Origin: Priapulus caudatus | Lineage: Eukaryota > Priapulida > Priapulimorpha > Priapulimorphida > Priapulidae | Direction: 5' to 3' | Length of the DNA: 55,808 nucleotides | Assembly (NCBI RefSeq): GCF_000485595.1 | Contig: NW_014577296.1 | Span: 247,619 to 303,426 of the forward strand | Shown: piece after piece, positions 23,963-36,460 of the stretch | How positions within the stretch are numbered: position 1 is the first letter of the stretch | Layout of the letters: each line of letters opens with the position of its first letter | Position numbers and translations under genes: made by a program | The notes under the pieces: model-generated | Seen by the model: the letters and a program-made list of their open reading frames with translations, nothing else | Database searches by the model: none | Told to the model about the DNA's origin: nothing

Positions 23963-26900
23963 TTATAAGGCTGTAGTCACGTCACACTCTGTACTAGTTT
24001 CATTAGGAGGTGATAAGCATAAGGGAGGCGATGATATTGGGATGCCCTTCTTCTCCATAGTAGCAATGAGCTGCTTGTCTTCCTCTTTCTCTCGTAAGCG
24101 CTCCTCCTCTAATAAGGTGACAAGTGCATCCCTCTGATCTACCACCTCCATCATCTCTGCCAGCATCTTACCTTCAGCCTGCTTCTCCTTCTTTGATTTC
24201 TTCTTCTCTGGGATGTAGAAAATGCATATGAGTCTATAAGTACCATAGGGAACAAAAATTGCAAATATTGATAACCTTCATTTTTATCCTACTTACACTA
24301 AGTGATAAATAAAACACCAATTAATACAGAAAAAGACTCTCCAATGACAGCCTCATCTCTTTGATGTACAAGCTACACATCAAATGTCACAATTATGCAT
24401 ATTTACATTTACTATGTGCAGAATTTAATTATATTAATTTTATATGGGTACATCAACAATTTTCCTGCAGCTAATGGTGCGGCACCTGTTTTAGTTAAAG
24501 ATGCCTTCCCACACGAATTTTTGTGACAAACCCAGTGTTAGAGCTTTAAAATAAAAATCTCTCGCCAAATTGGGCGAGTGAGTCAATAAGTTAACTCGCC
24601 CAAACAGAATCTGTACTCGCCGAAATTTTAAAACAAAAATGCTTGTCAAACAATAGTGAAAAAATAGACTATGGGGGTGAGTTCGGGAAGGGGTCCCTGA
24701 TTAGGCAGGGTCCTTTTTAAAAATGGAATTTTTTTTAAAAATTACACCTGTTACATGCAATTTCCTGCACTCTGAGGCAGCATTATTAAACAATCTTCAT
24801 CACAAAAATAACACTTTTGAGTTGAGTATTTTAATCTTTGGGGACACCAAATACTAAAATACTTACTTTAAAAAAAAAGAAACATAAATTTCAAATTGCA
24901 GAGGGTTGAATTGTTCAGTCTCTGCCAAGTTGTGCAAGTACAATGCTAAGGCAAAGTAATGTGGTTAAAAAGTTAAGCTATCTGCCGACTTAATTAACAC
25001 AGGCCTCAACGCTTAATTATTTTCTGATCTCTGTTATCTGTACACAATTTACTTGCAATCTATGAGCCGTGAAGGTCCTCTTTTGGTTCAATGCATATCA
25101 TATTTTCCAGGAGTGTATAATATAGAGATCTATATTATATAAACAGATAGATAGATAGGTAGATAGATATATATAGATCTATATATTATATCGATATTAT
25201 ACACTCCTGATATTACAATATATACATGGAAAATGGTAATGAAATTCACACGTTTATTTTTGCGTGCCGGCACGCTCATTGTGTGTCATTCCTGATTGCA
25301 GGTTTTCCCTCAATTCCAGGAAAGAATTTTGGTGTCGTCCTCTGATCCCAGCGGTGCCCAACCCATATAATGAACATAATGAACAGGCCCACGCAACTTT
25401 TAAACAATCCTGCACTCCCCCCCCCCCGTACATCAATTAATATGCCGCCCAGGCACGTATACACAGCCACGCTGTGCTGACTGTCGGCGAGCTTTAATAA
25501 TATAAAGTGAGGATGCCGTGGGATAGCCACCCTTCACAATCGCTAGAACTGTTTTTCATCAATGTTTGGTTATTATATATAACGTAAAGAACCAACAATT
25601 GATTAAAGTTTTAGACAATTATTTTTACTCGCCAACATGGGCAAGTCAGCTTTAGCTTTTACTCGCCTGCGATTATTTTCACTCGACATTGGTGAACGGG
25701 CGAGTGCCAAGCTCGTTCGCTGCAAACCACTGTAAAAACTTAAGTCTAAAAGCTTCGAATGAACGTATTCCCGGGCACCTATCACACATATATTATAGGC
25801 AAATACAAACGTGCAATGTTAAAATAATTAATTTTTGCCTGATTTTATGTTTTCCGCTTGAAATTTCATGGGAAGGCACCTTTAAGCCAAATAAGAGGGT
25901 ACTTAAAATTCCTAGCTGCGACAGCCAGACTACGTGTGTGTGGCCACAGATGGTGCTGCATGTAGCACACGCTTATTAGAATTGTTTACACTGCACTTCT
26001 TAATAGTGATCCCTCGATTTTGTGAGATTCTTGGCTAATTTTGCTTACACTTAATAAAATTTTATAGCAGTCCATGGTGCTAAAAAAACTCAGGGGCTGT
26101 ATAATTATTGAAAAAGTGTGAAGAATGGTAGCCTACAAAATAATGTACCAGCCCAAATGGCTATATAATAACTTGCACCCTCACCCCTTAGCTTCCCCTC
26201 CTACCCCCCTCCCCCCATCCTCCTCCTCTTCCTCCTCCTACTGCCTTCCCCTCCACCTCCTACCCCTCTTACCTCCCGTTGTCTCCCCCTCCTACCTCCC
26301 GCTGTCTCCCCCTTCTACCGCCCGCTGCCCCTACCTTTCTTGCCGGCGAGTGTGTGCAGCTCATTCTGCAGCCGCTCGTGTCTTTCTTCCAGCTCGAGCT
26401 CCTTGGCACGTATCATCAGCTCCGACTCTCGCCGCACGACGACATTCTTGTCGTGCACCAGCTGGAACCACTCCTATAGACAACAAACGAATGGAGAGTT
26501 GTTCTCGTAACAAACACTGAACATATCGTGTGCGCATCACTCTGGCGACACGTAAGCTCAAGCTGTTCACAACAACATGCGAATAGCAGATAAGATGTTT
26601 ACGAAACTATGTAAATATATACTGAACTAGTTCACTGTTTGAGTAACCAGCGGATAAAGAAACTTGAACTAAAGAATGCCGCACACTGTTTCAATGTAAA
26701 TGTCGCTAACATAGGGTCAGCACATTTCTTGTAAACTTACTTAGCACAATGTAATGCTAGCGATTCTTCCATATTTATATTTGCAGTACTACGAAAATAG
26801 CACTGTCATTTTTTGAACTTGGGATATTCCGTTCTTCCATGATGCCAGTGTCAAAATAAAAACCAAATTACTTGTGTTATTTATGATGAATAAATGAATA

Positions 26901-28556
26901 AATGAGTTGGGCAGAGAGAATATAGTAAGGATTGGAATAAATCTTTTTATCATCATCTATTGAATGTTTACACTTCCATAGCTGTATTACAGTTGTATAA
27001 TGTACATGATTATAATTTTGTACCTGTTGTATGCATATTATTTTATTGACCAACCAGCCAGTTTAAGCAGATCCCTGAGCCGACAAAGTTATGCTTACAT
27101 AAAAGCACTGCAATTATCAAGGATCACAAGCACGCTAATAACCAGTTTGTAGTAAAATACTATCATGAGGAAATGGGCGAGTGAATGTATTCACTTGTAG
27201 AAAAAGTTTTTCATATTGACATTATAATAATTGCAGAACTTCACGCCAGACACAGAATACAATGATTTCATGACGGGTGAGTTTCATGTAGCCTTGTTAA
27301 TGAGCATGAGGAACTGGGAACATTTTGTTTTTGGTTGTATCTGCAAGGTACAGTGTGACTTAACAGTGGAACTTGCTGCCGTGTGGGATTTATTGTCATG
27401 AACACGGCCGATGGTAATGTACCTACTACCTAGTGATAATGAGATGAATCATGAATGTTTCTGTAGAGTACCGCACACATCTCAAAAGTATAGGAATGTT
27501 TCAACCAGTTTTATTCATTATCTTTGCAAAGGAAACACAAATGTGTGACTGTGTATTATACATGTTGGTACATGTAGGTGTCATACGAAAGTGACCTGCT
27601 ATCAAGTGCAACACATTATTGTACCTATAGCTGCACTTGCAGAACTAAAATCATGATAACACTCTGTATAGGTATGCTGATGGTGCTAAATCAGCTTAAA
27701 CCAATGAGCCTTGCTGTCGCATTTGTTACGCGGGAGAGATCACAACTGCTGACGATACACCTGCAGCGTACCTGCATCACTTCCGTCTCGTCTCTATCAG
27801 CATCGGGTCCCTCCCCATTCATCGCCTGCTCCACGACAACACCTCGAGCCTCCAGCTCCTTCTGTCTCACTTCCAGTTCCTCCAGCTCTCGCTGCACTTC
27901 CTGCATGAAGAACGAAGATCAAATATGTACAAAAGGGGTGTCCACACTTTTAACGAAACACGTCTAATCTACAGTAAGAATATACTTGTATGAATACAAG
28001 TATTCTATATTTCACTAGTATTTGATATGAGTCTCTGTTATGCTACGTGGGGAGGGGCTGCCTCCTGCCTCAAGTATAGTATCATAGGGTCAAGCTATAC
28101 GTATTTTATCTAGGGATTCTTGTCATACATGTACAGTCAGCTGTACTATTGCATCATTTTCTAGGGCTTTTTGGTTCAGGTGATGCCTACCTAAGCCCAC
28201 ATACAATTACAAGAATGTCTGCGCCATAACGTGTAGCGTTTTCTATGATGTCAAGTGCAACTTGTCTAATCCTTCCTACCACCTGGCATGTTTACCTGTG
28301 CAAGGTGTAGCCTGTCTAGGGCTTCTTGCTTGGCCTGCATGGCAGCCGCTTTCTTTGCACGCTGCAGAGTGTTGTCGTGGAAGGGGCTCGCAGTCTTCGA
28401 GTGTCCAGTAAGCGGATCAGGGTCGGAGTAATCTTCGCTCTCGGCTGTTGGCGCCTTCCTTCCCCAACCATCAGTCTTTGGCTTCACATCAGTGGTGTCA
28501 TCCTCCGGCGAGACAGACTTGCGAGTCTTCTTCTTCTTCTTCCGGTTCAGCTTTAT
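23963..28556 (-). CDS. Mical: MICAL exons 28-31: C-terminal bMERB (DUF3585) coiled coil
   Basis: Residues about 2312-2480 form the bivalent Mical/EHBP Rab-binding domain, which binds Rab8- and Rab10-type GTPases and relieves autoinhibition (family knowledge). Seen are the first helix ([19 protein letters not shown]), the second ([20 protein letters not shown]), the third with [20 protein letters not shown], and the last with [20 protein letters not shown]. The protein ends with DVTTAL and a TAA at 23963-23965. The exon 30/31 intron carries the TTAA-flanked element at 24499-25881. Confidence 0.93.
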
Positions 28557-31500
28557 CTATGGCAGAGAAACAACGTGTTGACATGTGGCAGACACAGCCA
28601 GACAGGTAATGAAGTCAATGTGTTGGAGATCTATGATTAACACCCGGTCACAGTGTGGCACAAACTAACATTGTTATGAGTAATAGGTTACCTTCCACCC
28701 TTGCTTCTGATCAGAATCAGATTTTTCCGTATCATTCTTATTTACAGGATTTTCTTTAGGAGGAGTTTTGCCAGTGGGAAGTTTTGGTGACTTGGTGGCC
28801 ATCTTGATTTTTGCCAGCAAACTCTTTCTTTCTGGAAAAATGCAATGTGGACTCAGCAATCGTCATGTTTTACCTCTATCCATGAGAAATCATGAGTGAA
28901 ACACATAGAGATTACCCAATTGCACATAAATTTCATATTTTTTACTTTTTACCTATTGAATGAGGATATTTTTTCTATGTCTACATAATGAAAATGCATT
29001 GCCACTGCAAGGCATTAATGGTGTATGGACATGGGTAGGTAGATAACGATAGAATACTGCTGTAAAAACATCTTACTTGGATCATCAACCCAAACCTATG
29101 GAAACAATCTTATCTACAATTTGACACTTGATACCGAGGTTCAAACGTCCTGCTTCTCTTGCCAACAACATAATAAAGAAAGAAGCCAACCATAATGTGT
29201 ACACTTCACTTCAAGAAAGAAAATACGAACTGCTCGTTTTTTTTAAATAGTAGGTTAACTCTAGGCAGCAGAGTAAAGGTTTGTTGACACGCAAGCCATT
29301 CTGTTGTAAGAGTAGTTACCCTTGGTGGTGGTGCTGTCAGTGCTGCTCCCGGTTGACCCCATAGAGCGGTCACTAGCTCGACCCTCGGATCGTAAACCTG
29401 GATGCACGTCACCGTGGCTTCCTGCTTCAGAAACACTGCCTGTACTCGATGTGGCCGCCTGAGTTTCGCTTTGACCTGATGCATTTTACGCAGGGTGAAA
29501 TTGCATTGCATCATATGCATTTTACGTTTACACTTTGATAGATGAACAAAAACTGAATAAGTGCACCAAAACCATTAAAAAAAACAAATCAAGGTGAACA
29601 AATCAGAGTGAAAAGAAGAAGGACAACAAGCACTGCAAATTTGTCGTACCGTAATTGAACTTATTGCCGTAGACACATGTATGATAAAAATGACAATATC
29701 ATACTAGGTAGCTATAGTTTCTATATACTACTCGCACCTTTTTCTTCAGCAAACTCGACAAGAATGTCTGTGACAGCAACCGAATCCATCACTTCACCCC
29801 TTGCTGTTAACAATTTGCCATCATCTGCTGCTGACCGTGTTCTTACATGCAGACTAGACGTCAAGCTGCTCTTGCCTGAACGAAGTTGCTCATCGTGGAA
29901 GCCATCCGGACATCTCACAGCTTCCGTGGTCGCAAAAGTCACCTTCGCACAGCTGCTATCCTTAGCCGCGGACATGGCTTCAGCGGCGACCGGCTCCTTC
30001 TGCTCTTCACCATCGTACGACTGCAGAGCGACACTTTCCTTTGAGAACGAGGCGATGACAGGCGCTTGCGAGGATGTACCTCCGACTCGCGAATCACCAT
30101 CGCAAACGGATACCTCTCCTTTCGGTTGGTCTCCTCCCTCCACCTGCTCTGATGCTACGCCCTTGTCGGTATCGCCGAAGATGAGAATGCCCGGCTTGAC
30201 ATCGCACTTGCTGCTGTTGTTGTTGGGCTCCGTGCTGTCTGCATCCTCCGTACTGGCGTTCCTGCCAGTGCGAGCGTACCTAAGACGCGGCGTGTAGCTG
30301 CGAGAGATACCACGTGCACTTGAAGTTTGTACAAGAAGTACAAGAGGATGCACGTAGGAAAAAAAAGACGGTAGACATCCGGGGTAAAAATTATGGGATC
30401 GAGTATGTAAGGATAAGGCGAGTTTGGCTTCACGTCCACGAAAACAAACAAGCACGCGGTAGGTAAGAACTACAGAAAATGCACACAAAGATACGGGTAT
30501 GTGGCAGTTAGTTCTGGTATACAGGAAACTACACAGTGTACGGTGTGTAAGTGTAAGTAGAGTTAAAGAGAAGATGATGCAAGAATCATCTCGATAAGGC
30601 TTGCTTAGATGCAAAGTATAGACAATACGATGATTGTGTCCTCGCCATGAAATTACAAATACGGTCCAAATACCTGCCAAGTCCTAGTTCATCATCAGAC
30701 TTCAGACGGGCTCTGTTGCGTGCTTGCTGCCTCATCTCCTCCTTCTGTGTGCTCAGCAGCAACTTGTAGTCCTCCTCTGCCTGTTCCCTACAGGTATCAA
30801 TAATGATAACAAAAACTATCAAATGCTAGTTGCGCATTTACAATGAGATAGCTCAACATCACGTCTTTACTAATGCTATAATTCAACAATAAATCAATGT
30901 ACGATCAAAAACGTCTTGTTTATACACAATTATGAAAAACTAACTAACCCTATTTCAGTTATCTTAAAGTAATTATTGCGAGAGTTTTCCAGTGTTTTCC
31001 CCACTTTCATGATACCGTTATTGCTTGAGTAACAGCAATTGTCTAGAGTAACGATAAAATGCCTTAGAACCTTCGTATTCACCAAATCATGCACAATTAC
31101 AATTTTGCGTTCTGTTTTGTTTACCGTTGCCATCTCTCAGACATCTATCAGGGTGCAGTAATGCATACCGTCGCACCGTAGAAATCAGGCCAGAGTGTAA
31201 GCACAGAGGTTCATACTAGCATAACAGCAGTGTAGTACTAATACCGCGTAAAGTCTGTTATTAGAGAAGCTTGTGGATTACCAGTCAGATAGTAACACGG
31301 TAATGACAATGACAGAAAGTGCTTTGAATTATTAACATAAAAACTCAATAATATTTACCACACAGAATTGTACGCTCGTTTGTTTTAATTATGCACTTCG
31401 TTTGAAGGCGCCATTTGTATTTTGGATAGTCGGCATACGACAATAATATTCGGAGCTGGTATGATGTGGTCAAATGCATTTTTCTATGGTATGCTATAAC

Positions 31501-34500
31501 TGCATAAAATCTTAGTGTTTTTAATGTTGGTCTAATCAGTGATGTTTCCGCTGTCAGGTGAGACTAAATTCAGCTATATTTAGTTTTTCTGAGCCGAAAA
31601 ACTCGCAATAACCGTTTTAATTTTATATCTCCATATCCATTCGTCTTTCCTCCCCTCCCAATCATTTCTTCCTTGCTATCACCTCTCTAACCTTCCCTCA
31701 CTCCCCCTCTCTCTCTCTCTCTCACCTTCCCTCCCTCTCACTCTCTCTCTCTCACCTTCCCTCCCTCTCACTCTCTCTCTCACCTTCCCTTCCTGTCACT
31801 CTCTCTCTCTCTCACCTTCCTTCTCTCTCACTCTCTCTCTCCTTTCCTCCCTCTCTCTCTCTCTCTCTCTCTCACACACACTTTCATAACAACGCAGCAA
31901 CCAAGCATGCAACAATACTTGCCCAGTGCTGGCTGTGGAAACAGACGACGTATCAGTAACAGCATTCGTAGCCGCAATATTTTCCAACACGCCATCACCG
32001 CTACCCTGTGACGTCTCAGCCTTCCTGCCCGAGGCTGCCCCTTCCTTCTCGTCCTGAGTCACCTCGTCACCCTGGACTGTTCCTGGCTTCCCACTTTGAA
32101 CTGATTTGTTGTCACCATCGCGTCTCAACACCCTTATTGTCGGGACGCCAAGCTTCTTCTTCCGGGCTGGAGCCTCGGCGCGACGCACAAACGAGTCCTC
32201 GTTTCCCTCGTCGACAAACGGGATCAAGCCAATCGCCTCCGTCACGCTCTGCTTCTTCGGCGCGGCCTCAGCAGAGGGCGCCGGCGTCGGCCTGGGACGC
32301 TGCAATGGCGAGCCAGTCAGCTCCGGGTAGGGGTCGAGCTCTTCGCACGAGCGCCGGCTGCGCAGCATCCTGTGGATCGACACCTTCTTGCGCGCGATCT
32401 CCATCGGCGACGACTCCATGCGCGCGATCCCGACCTGGTGACCGGCGGCGCCATCTCGCGACAGGTCGCCCTCGCTCGACGTCCCATCGGAGGAGGCGCC
32501 CACGTCGACGCGCCTGTGCGCGGTGGCGCCCTCTACCGGGGGCCGCGTCAGCGAGCGGGACGAGGACGCGAGGCTGCTGTCGCTGCCCGACAGCGAGTCT
32601 CGCAACGAGACCTCGGCCGGAAATTTCACCTTGCGCCGCTTGCTGTCCGAGCTCCCATCACCATCAGTCACTGCTGCCTCCTTCCCCGCTTCGTTAACAC
32701 CGGCTTTTGGATCGTTGTCTCGACCTACGAGAGGCAATGCGCTGCTAGTAGACTCGACTAACTCTTCACTTGGCATCCGTTCATCTAGTTCTAGTGGACC
32801 CAATGTAGTGCGAGTTTCTGTATCTCTGCCAGTGAGTGCTGTAAGTTTGGAATCATCACTAGTTGTAAGTTTAGCATCCTTGCTAGCGGTTGAAATCTCA
32901 GCATCTATGCTAGTAGGTGGTTCAGAATTTTTGGCAGAGGTTGAAGGAGTAAAATCAATGTTGGTAACAGGCACCGCAACATCCCCTACAGCAGTACCTA
33001 CTATCCCATCAGTGAGATTTATTTGCTTCCTGATTTCTTGCTCTGCCACAACAGCATCAGGAGACTGTTCAGGCTGGTTCGTCACACGTGATGCACTCAC
33101 CAGCCCACCAGCAGGTGTCGCATACATGCTGTCATCCGTCGACAGAGAGCTGCATACTTCACGTAGTTTGGCACTGGGAGTTTCAAACATAGTTTCTTCG
33201 GTATCCAAAGAAACTTGAGGAACCCTAGGGGCATCGACCATCTCTTGCATACCCGCGGTCACGCCATCATCGTTCCCGCTATCATGACATCGGCTTTTAT
33301 CACTGCTCACTTTCAGGGGACGCCCCTTGACACCCAAGTCGAAGCTGGTGTCCGACTCACGAGCAAACAGATCGCCGCTAGAATCTGCCTCCTCTTCAAG
33401 ATTGCTGCCACTTTTCTTCGGGCTTTCGCCAGGCTCTGTTTCGAGAGAAGCAATCTGTCCTTTGTCGACTTCTCCTACAGTATCGTCGGCGTCGTGTGAT
33501 ACCATGGAAGTGACTGGCTTCTCCAAGGTGAGTGACTCGACCGAAGAAGCAATGGATATCGTAAAGCTGTCTTCAGAGTCATGAGACCTCGGACTCCTAA
33601 CCAACACCTTCGGTGTGGGTTCCATTGTCTCCTCCTCTTCTTCCTTTTCCTTTGACGGCTCCTCCATATCATCGGTTTCATTCTCTTTTGGACTTGCGAG
33701 CAGTATCACCCCTGTCGAGTGATCGTCAAGTCCAACCACCTTATTGCCATCCTCAATGATTATGATTTCTCTCTCCTCGGCCTCCTCCTCCTCCGACTCC
33801 TCTTCAAGGTGACTGTCTGATCCTTCCTCCTGAGGTAGTGACACCGTTCTGCGCGCAAGCGTGTCCACGTACATCCTGTTCAGGTGGTTCTCCTCAACAG
33901 CAGGGGGAGCATTCCCCAGCGGGATACCCTTCACGCCGCGGTCGAAGCTGTCGCGGGACTTCCTGTCCGACGGCCGGTCGTCGCGCCTGCTCTCCTCGGC
34001 GGTCGCCGCGGGCGGCGCGACGTCAGGCTGCAGCAGCCAGGACGAGCGCGACGCCATGATGCGCTGGTTCATCTCGCTCAGCTCGCGGCTCAGCTCGCGT
34101 CGGCTCTCGCTCTCGTCGACGCCCAGCGACAGCCGCTTGTGCTGCTCGAGCAGCAGCCGCTGGTCCTTCTGCCGGCGCATCACGCGCGCCACCTCCGGCT
34201 CCTCGATGATGATCGTCGCCGCGGCAACGTCGTCCTCGCCGCGCGGCTCCGGCGCCTCGCCGATGATGATCGCCTCGCGCTCGGCCCGCTGCTGCTCCTG
34301 GCGCCTCCTGGCGGTGGCTATGCGCGACTGCACGAGCCAGGAGCGGTCGATGGTCTTGCGGAGGCGGGCGGGACGCGGCGCGAGGTCGAGGGGGGCGAGG
34401 CACTCCAGCTCCGACCTGAATACCTCGTCCTCGCAGCTGGACGTGTCGTCGCTGTCCTCTGTCGAGTCCTCGTCTGCAAGATAAAAACGTGTGAACGTGC

Positions 34501-36385
34501 GTAGTACGAATTTCCTGGCGATTTCGTCAGTAATAATATCATTAATCAATGATATTCATTTTCCCTATTGAAACCAATCTCGACTTATTCTCGAATCCAA
34601 TGTCGAATATATTTAAAGAATCACTTAAATTCTCTCAAATCCAGTCAGTGACTTCGCTGCACTGATGTTGGATTTTTAGTCATCTCCTTACACTAATCAC
34701 TATGTAAAAAAATTTCTTCATGGCAGCTTCATGGACCCTGGGTTCATCACTCATTTAACCAGTTTCAATCCATATGCCCACCCACATAAATATTTGGCAA
34801 CTAGCAACATGAACATAAGCAGCAATATGCTAGAGTGCAGCTTCACCCTGTGAGGCACGCACGCACGCACACACACACACACGCACACGCACATGCACAC
34901 ACACACACACGCACACGCACACGCACACACACACACACGGGAGAAGAGTGATAGGTTCATTAGTCTCCTTGCTGGTAAAAGATACCTTGCTGATAGAGCT
35001 GCTTTGTAAAGGTCTTCACCACCTTCTTCACCTGGTTCTCGGTGATCTTGCGATTAGACAAAACACTGTCAGAGTAGTACTCCCCCTCAGTGTCATCAGA
35101 GTCTTCGCTTGACAAACTGAAACCCAAAAAAATACCGCTTACAACCTGAAAACCAGCATTCGGTAACTGTGCAGACAGATTCAATAGCAATGCATTCAGT
35201 TGGTCAGTATGATCATGCTGGCTCCATGGCACCTATAAGCAACAATTATACATTGCAACTAAAAGTAAAAGCAATCAATTTCCACATGACGACAGCCACG
35301 ATACTACACTCACTCATCACCGCTGGTGCCGCTACACAGACTAGTAGGGTTGGTGCTGCCAGTGTTGTACTGCAGAAAGCTTGCTTCGAGATCCTCTTCG
35401 GTTCCCTTGAGCAGCTGCTCCCTCATGCTCTCAAACTCCACTCTTTCTGGAGTCAGGCCACGCCCTAGCACAGTGCCTGAACAAAAGCGGCGTAATCCCT
35501 CTGATATGCTTATCCAACTTCACACGTAAATTCCATGCAAAGTAAAACCTTATGCAAATTCACATAGTGGTTATGGGAATAGCCAACAGCAGGCAAAATA
35601 AACCAATAAATTGATAGCTTGATTATACTAGATAATTGCTGTGACAGTTTACAACTTGTGTTTTTAAGAGGCACAGCAGTGGCAAGATACATTAATTGAT
35701 TGTGGTAATACATTACCTGTTGGCACTGCCAGCGACGTGGGGGTGGATGTTCTAAAATCAACTTCCCTGCTACTGTCTAGTATATCTATGCTCAGCTGGG
35801 GATCAGGAGGCAAACCGTAATGGGACTTGCAATAGAAACGTCCTGAAACACAGTGTACGAAAAATAATTACAATCACGTCAAATGATTTGCATACAAAAA
35901 AGCGCATCTGTACGTAAAAAGCGCTGCACCATAGATGCCTCACATACTATTAGGGGTGTAACGACTAACCGCGATTCAACTGTATCGCGGTACATCCCGT
36001 TTGGTTCGGTTTTCGTTTTTTTTTTCGTTTCGGTTCCGGGGAAATACATTCAACCCACTCTCAGTGAAGGGGGGGGGGGGCACACACGGCGAGCAAACAG
36101 CTCAGCGTCAGATAGATCACTTTAATAAATAGTATTATGACTATTATCCTTGAACTGTATTACTTTATTGTATTTTGGCCAATGAATAACACAATAAATG
36201 TATAATATTAAGATAGGTATTATCAAGATAATACAAAAAGGAGGAAAAAAAACACAAGCAAAACAGCACCATCACCACAGAAAATAAACGAACCAAAAAA
36301 AAAAAACCGAAAACCAAAAACAAAAAAAAAAAAAGAAACCAAAAAAAACCTACCAACAAAACACGAACAAACAAACACATACACA

Positions 36386-36460
<75 letters not shown>

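Noticed and set aside
25110-25209. Palindrome considered as a fifth member of the tiny palindrome family
   Set aside because: Ends are CAGGAGTG and not CAAGAG, and no 7-bp duplication flanks it.
29206-29520. 104-codon minus-strand frame over MICAL exon 26
   Set aside because: The splice phases of the neighbouring exons require a different frame, which is also open and Ser/Thr-rich.
29677-30297. Plus-strand frame of 206 codons
   Set aside because: It is antisense to MICAL exon 25, whose frame and phases are supported.
32008-34504. Long plus-strand open frames at 32008-32697, 32523-33218 and 33861-34504
   Set aside because: They are antisense shadows of MICAL exon 23, created by GC-rich codons; composition is Ser/Arg/Pro noise.
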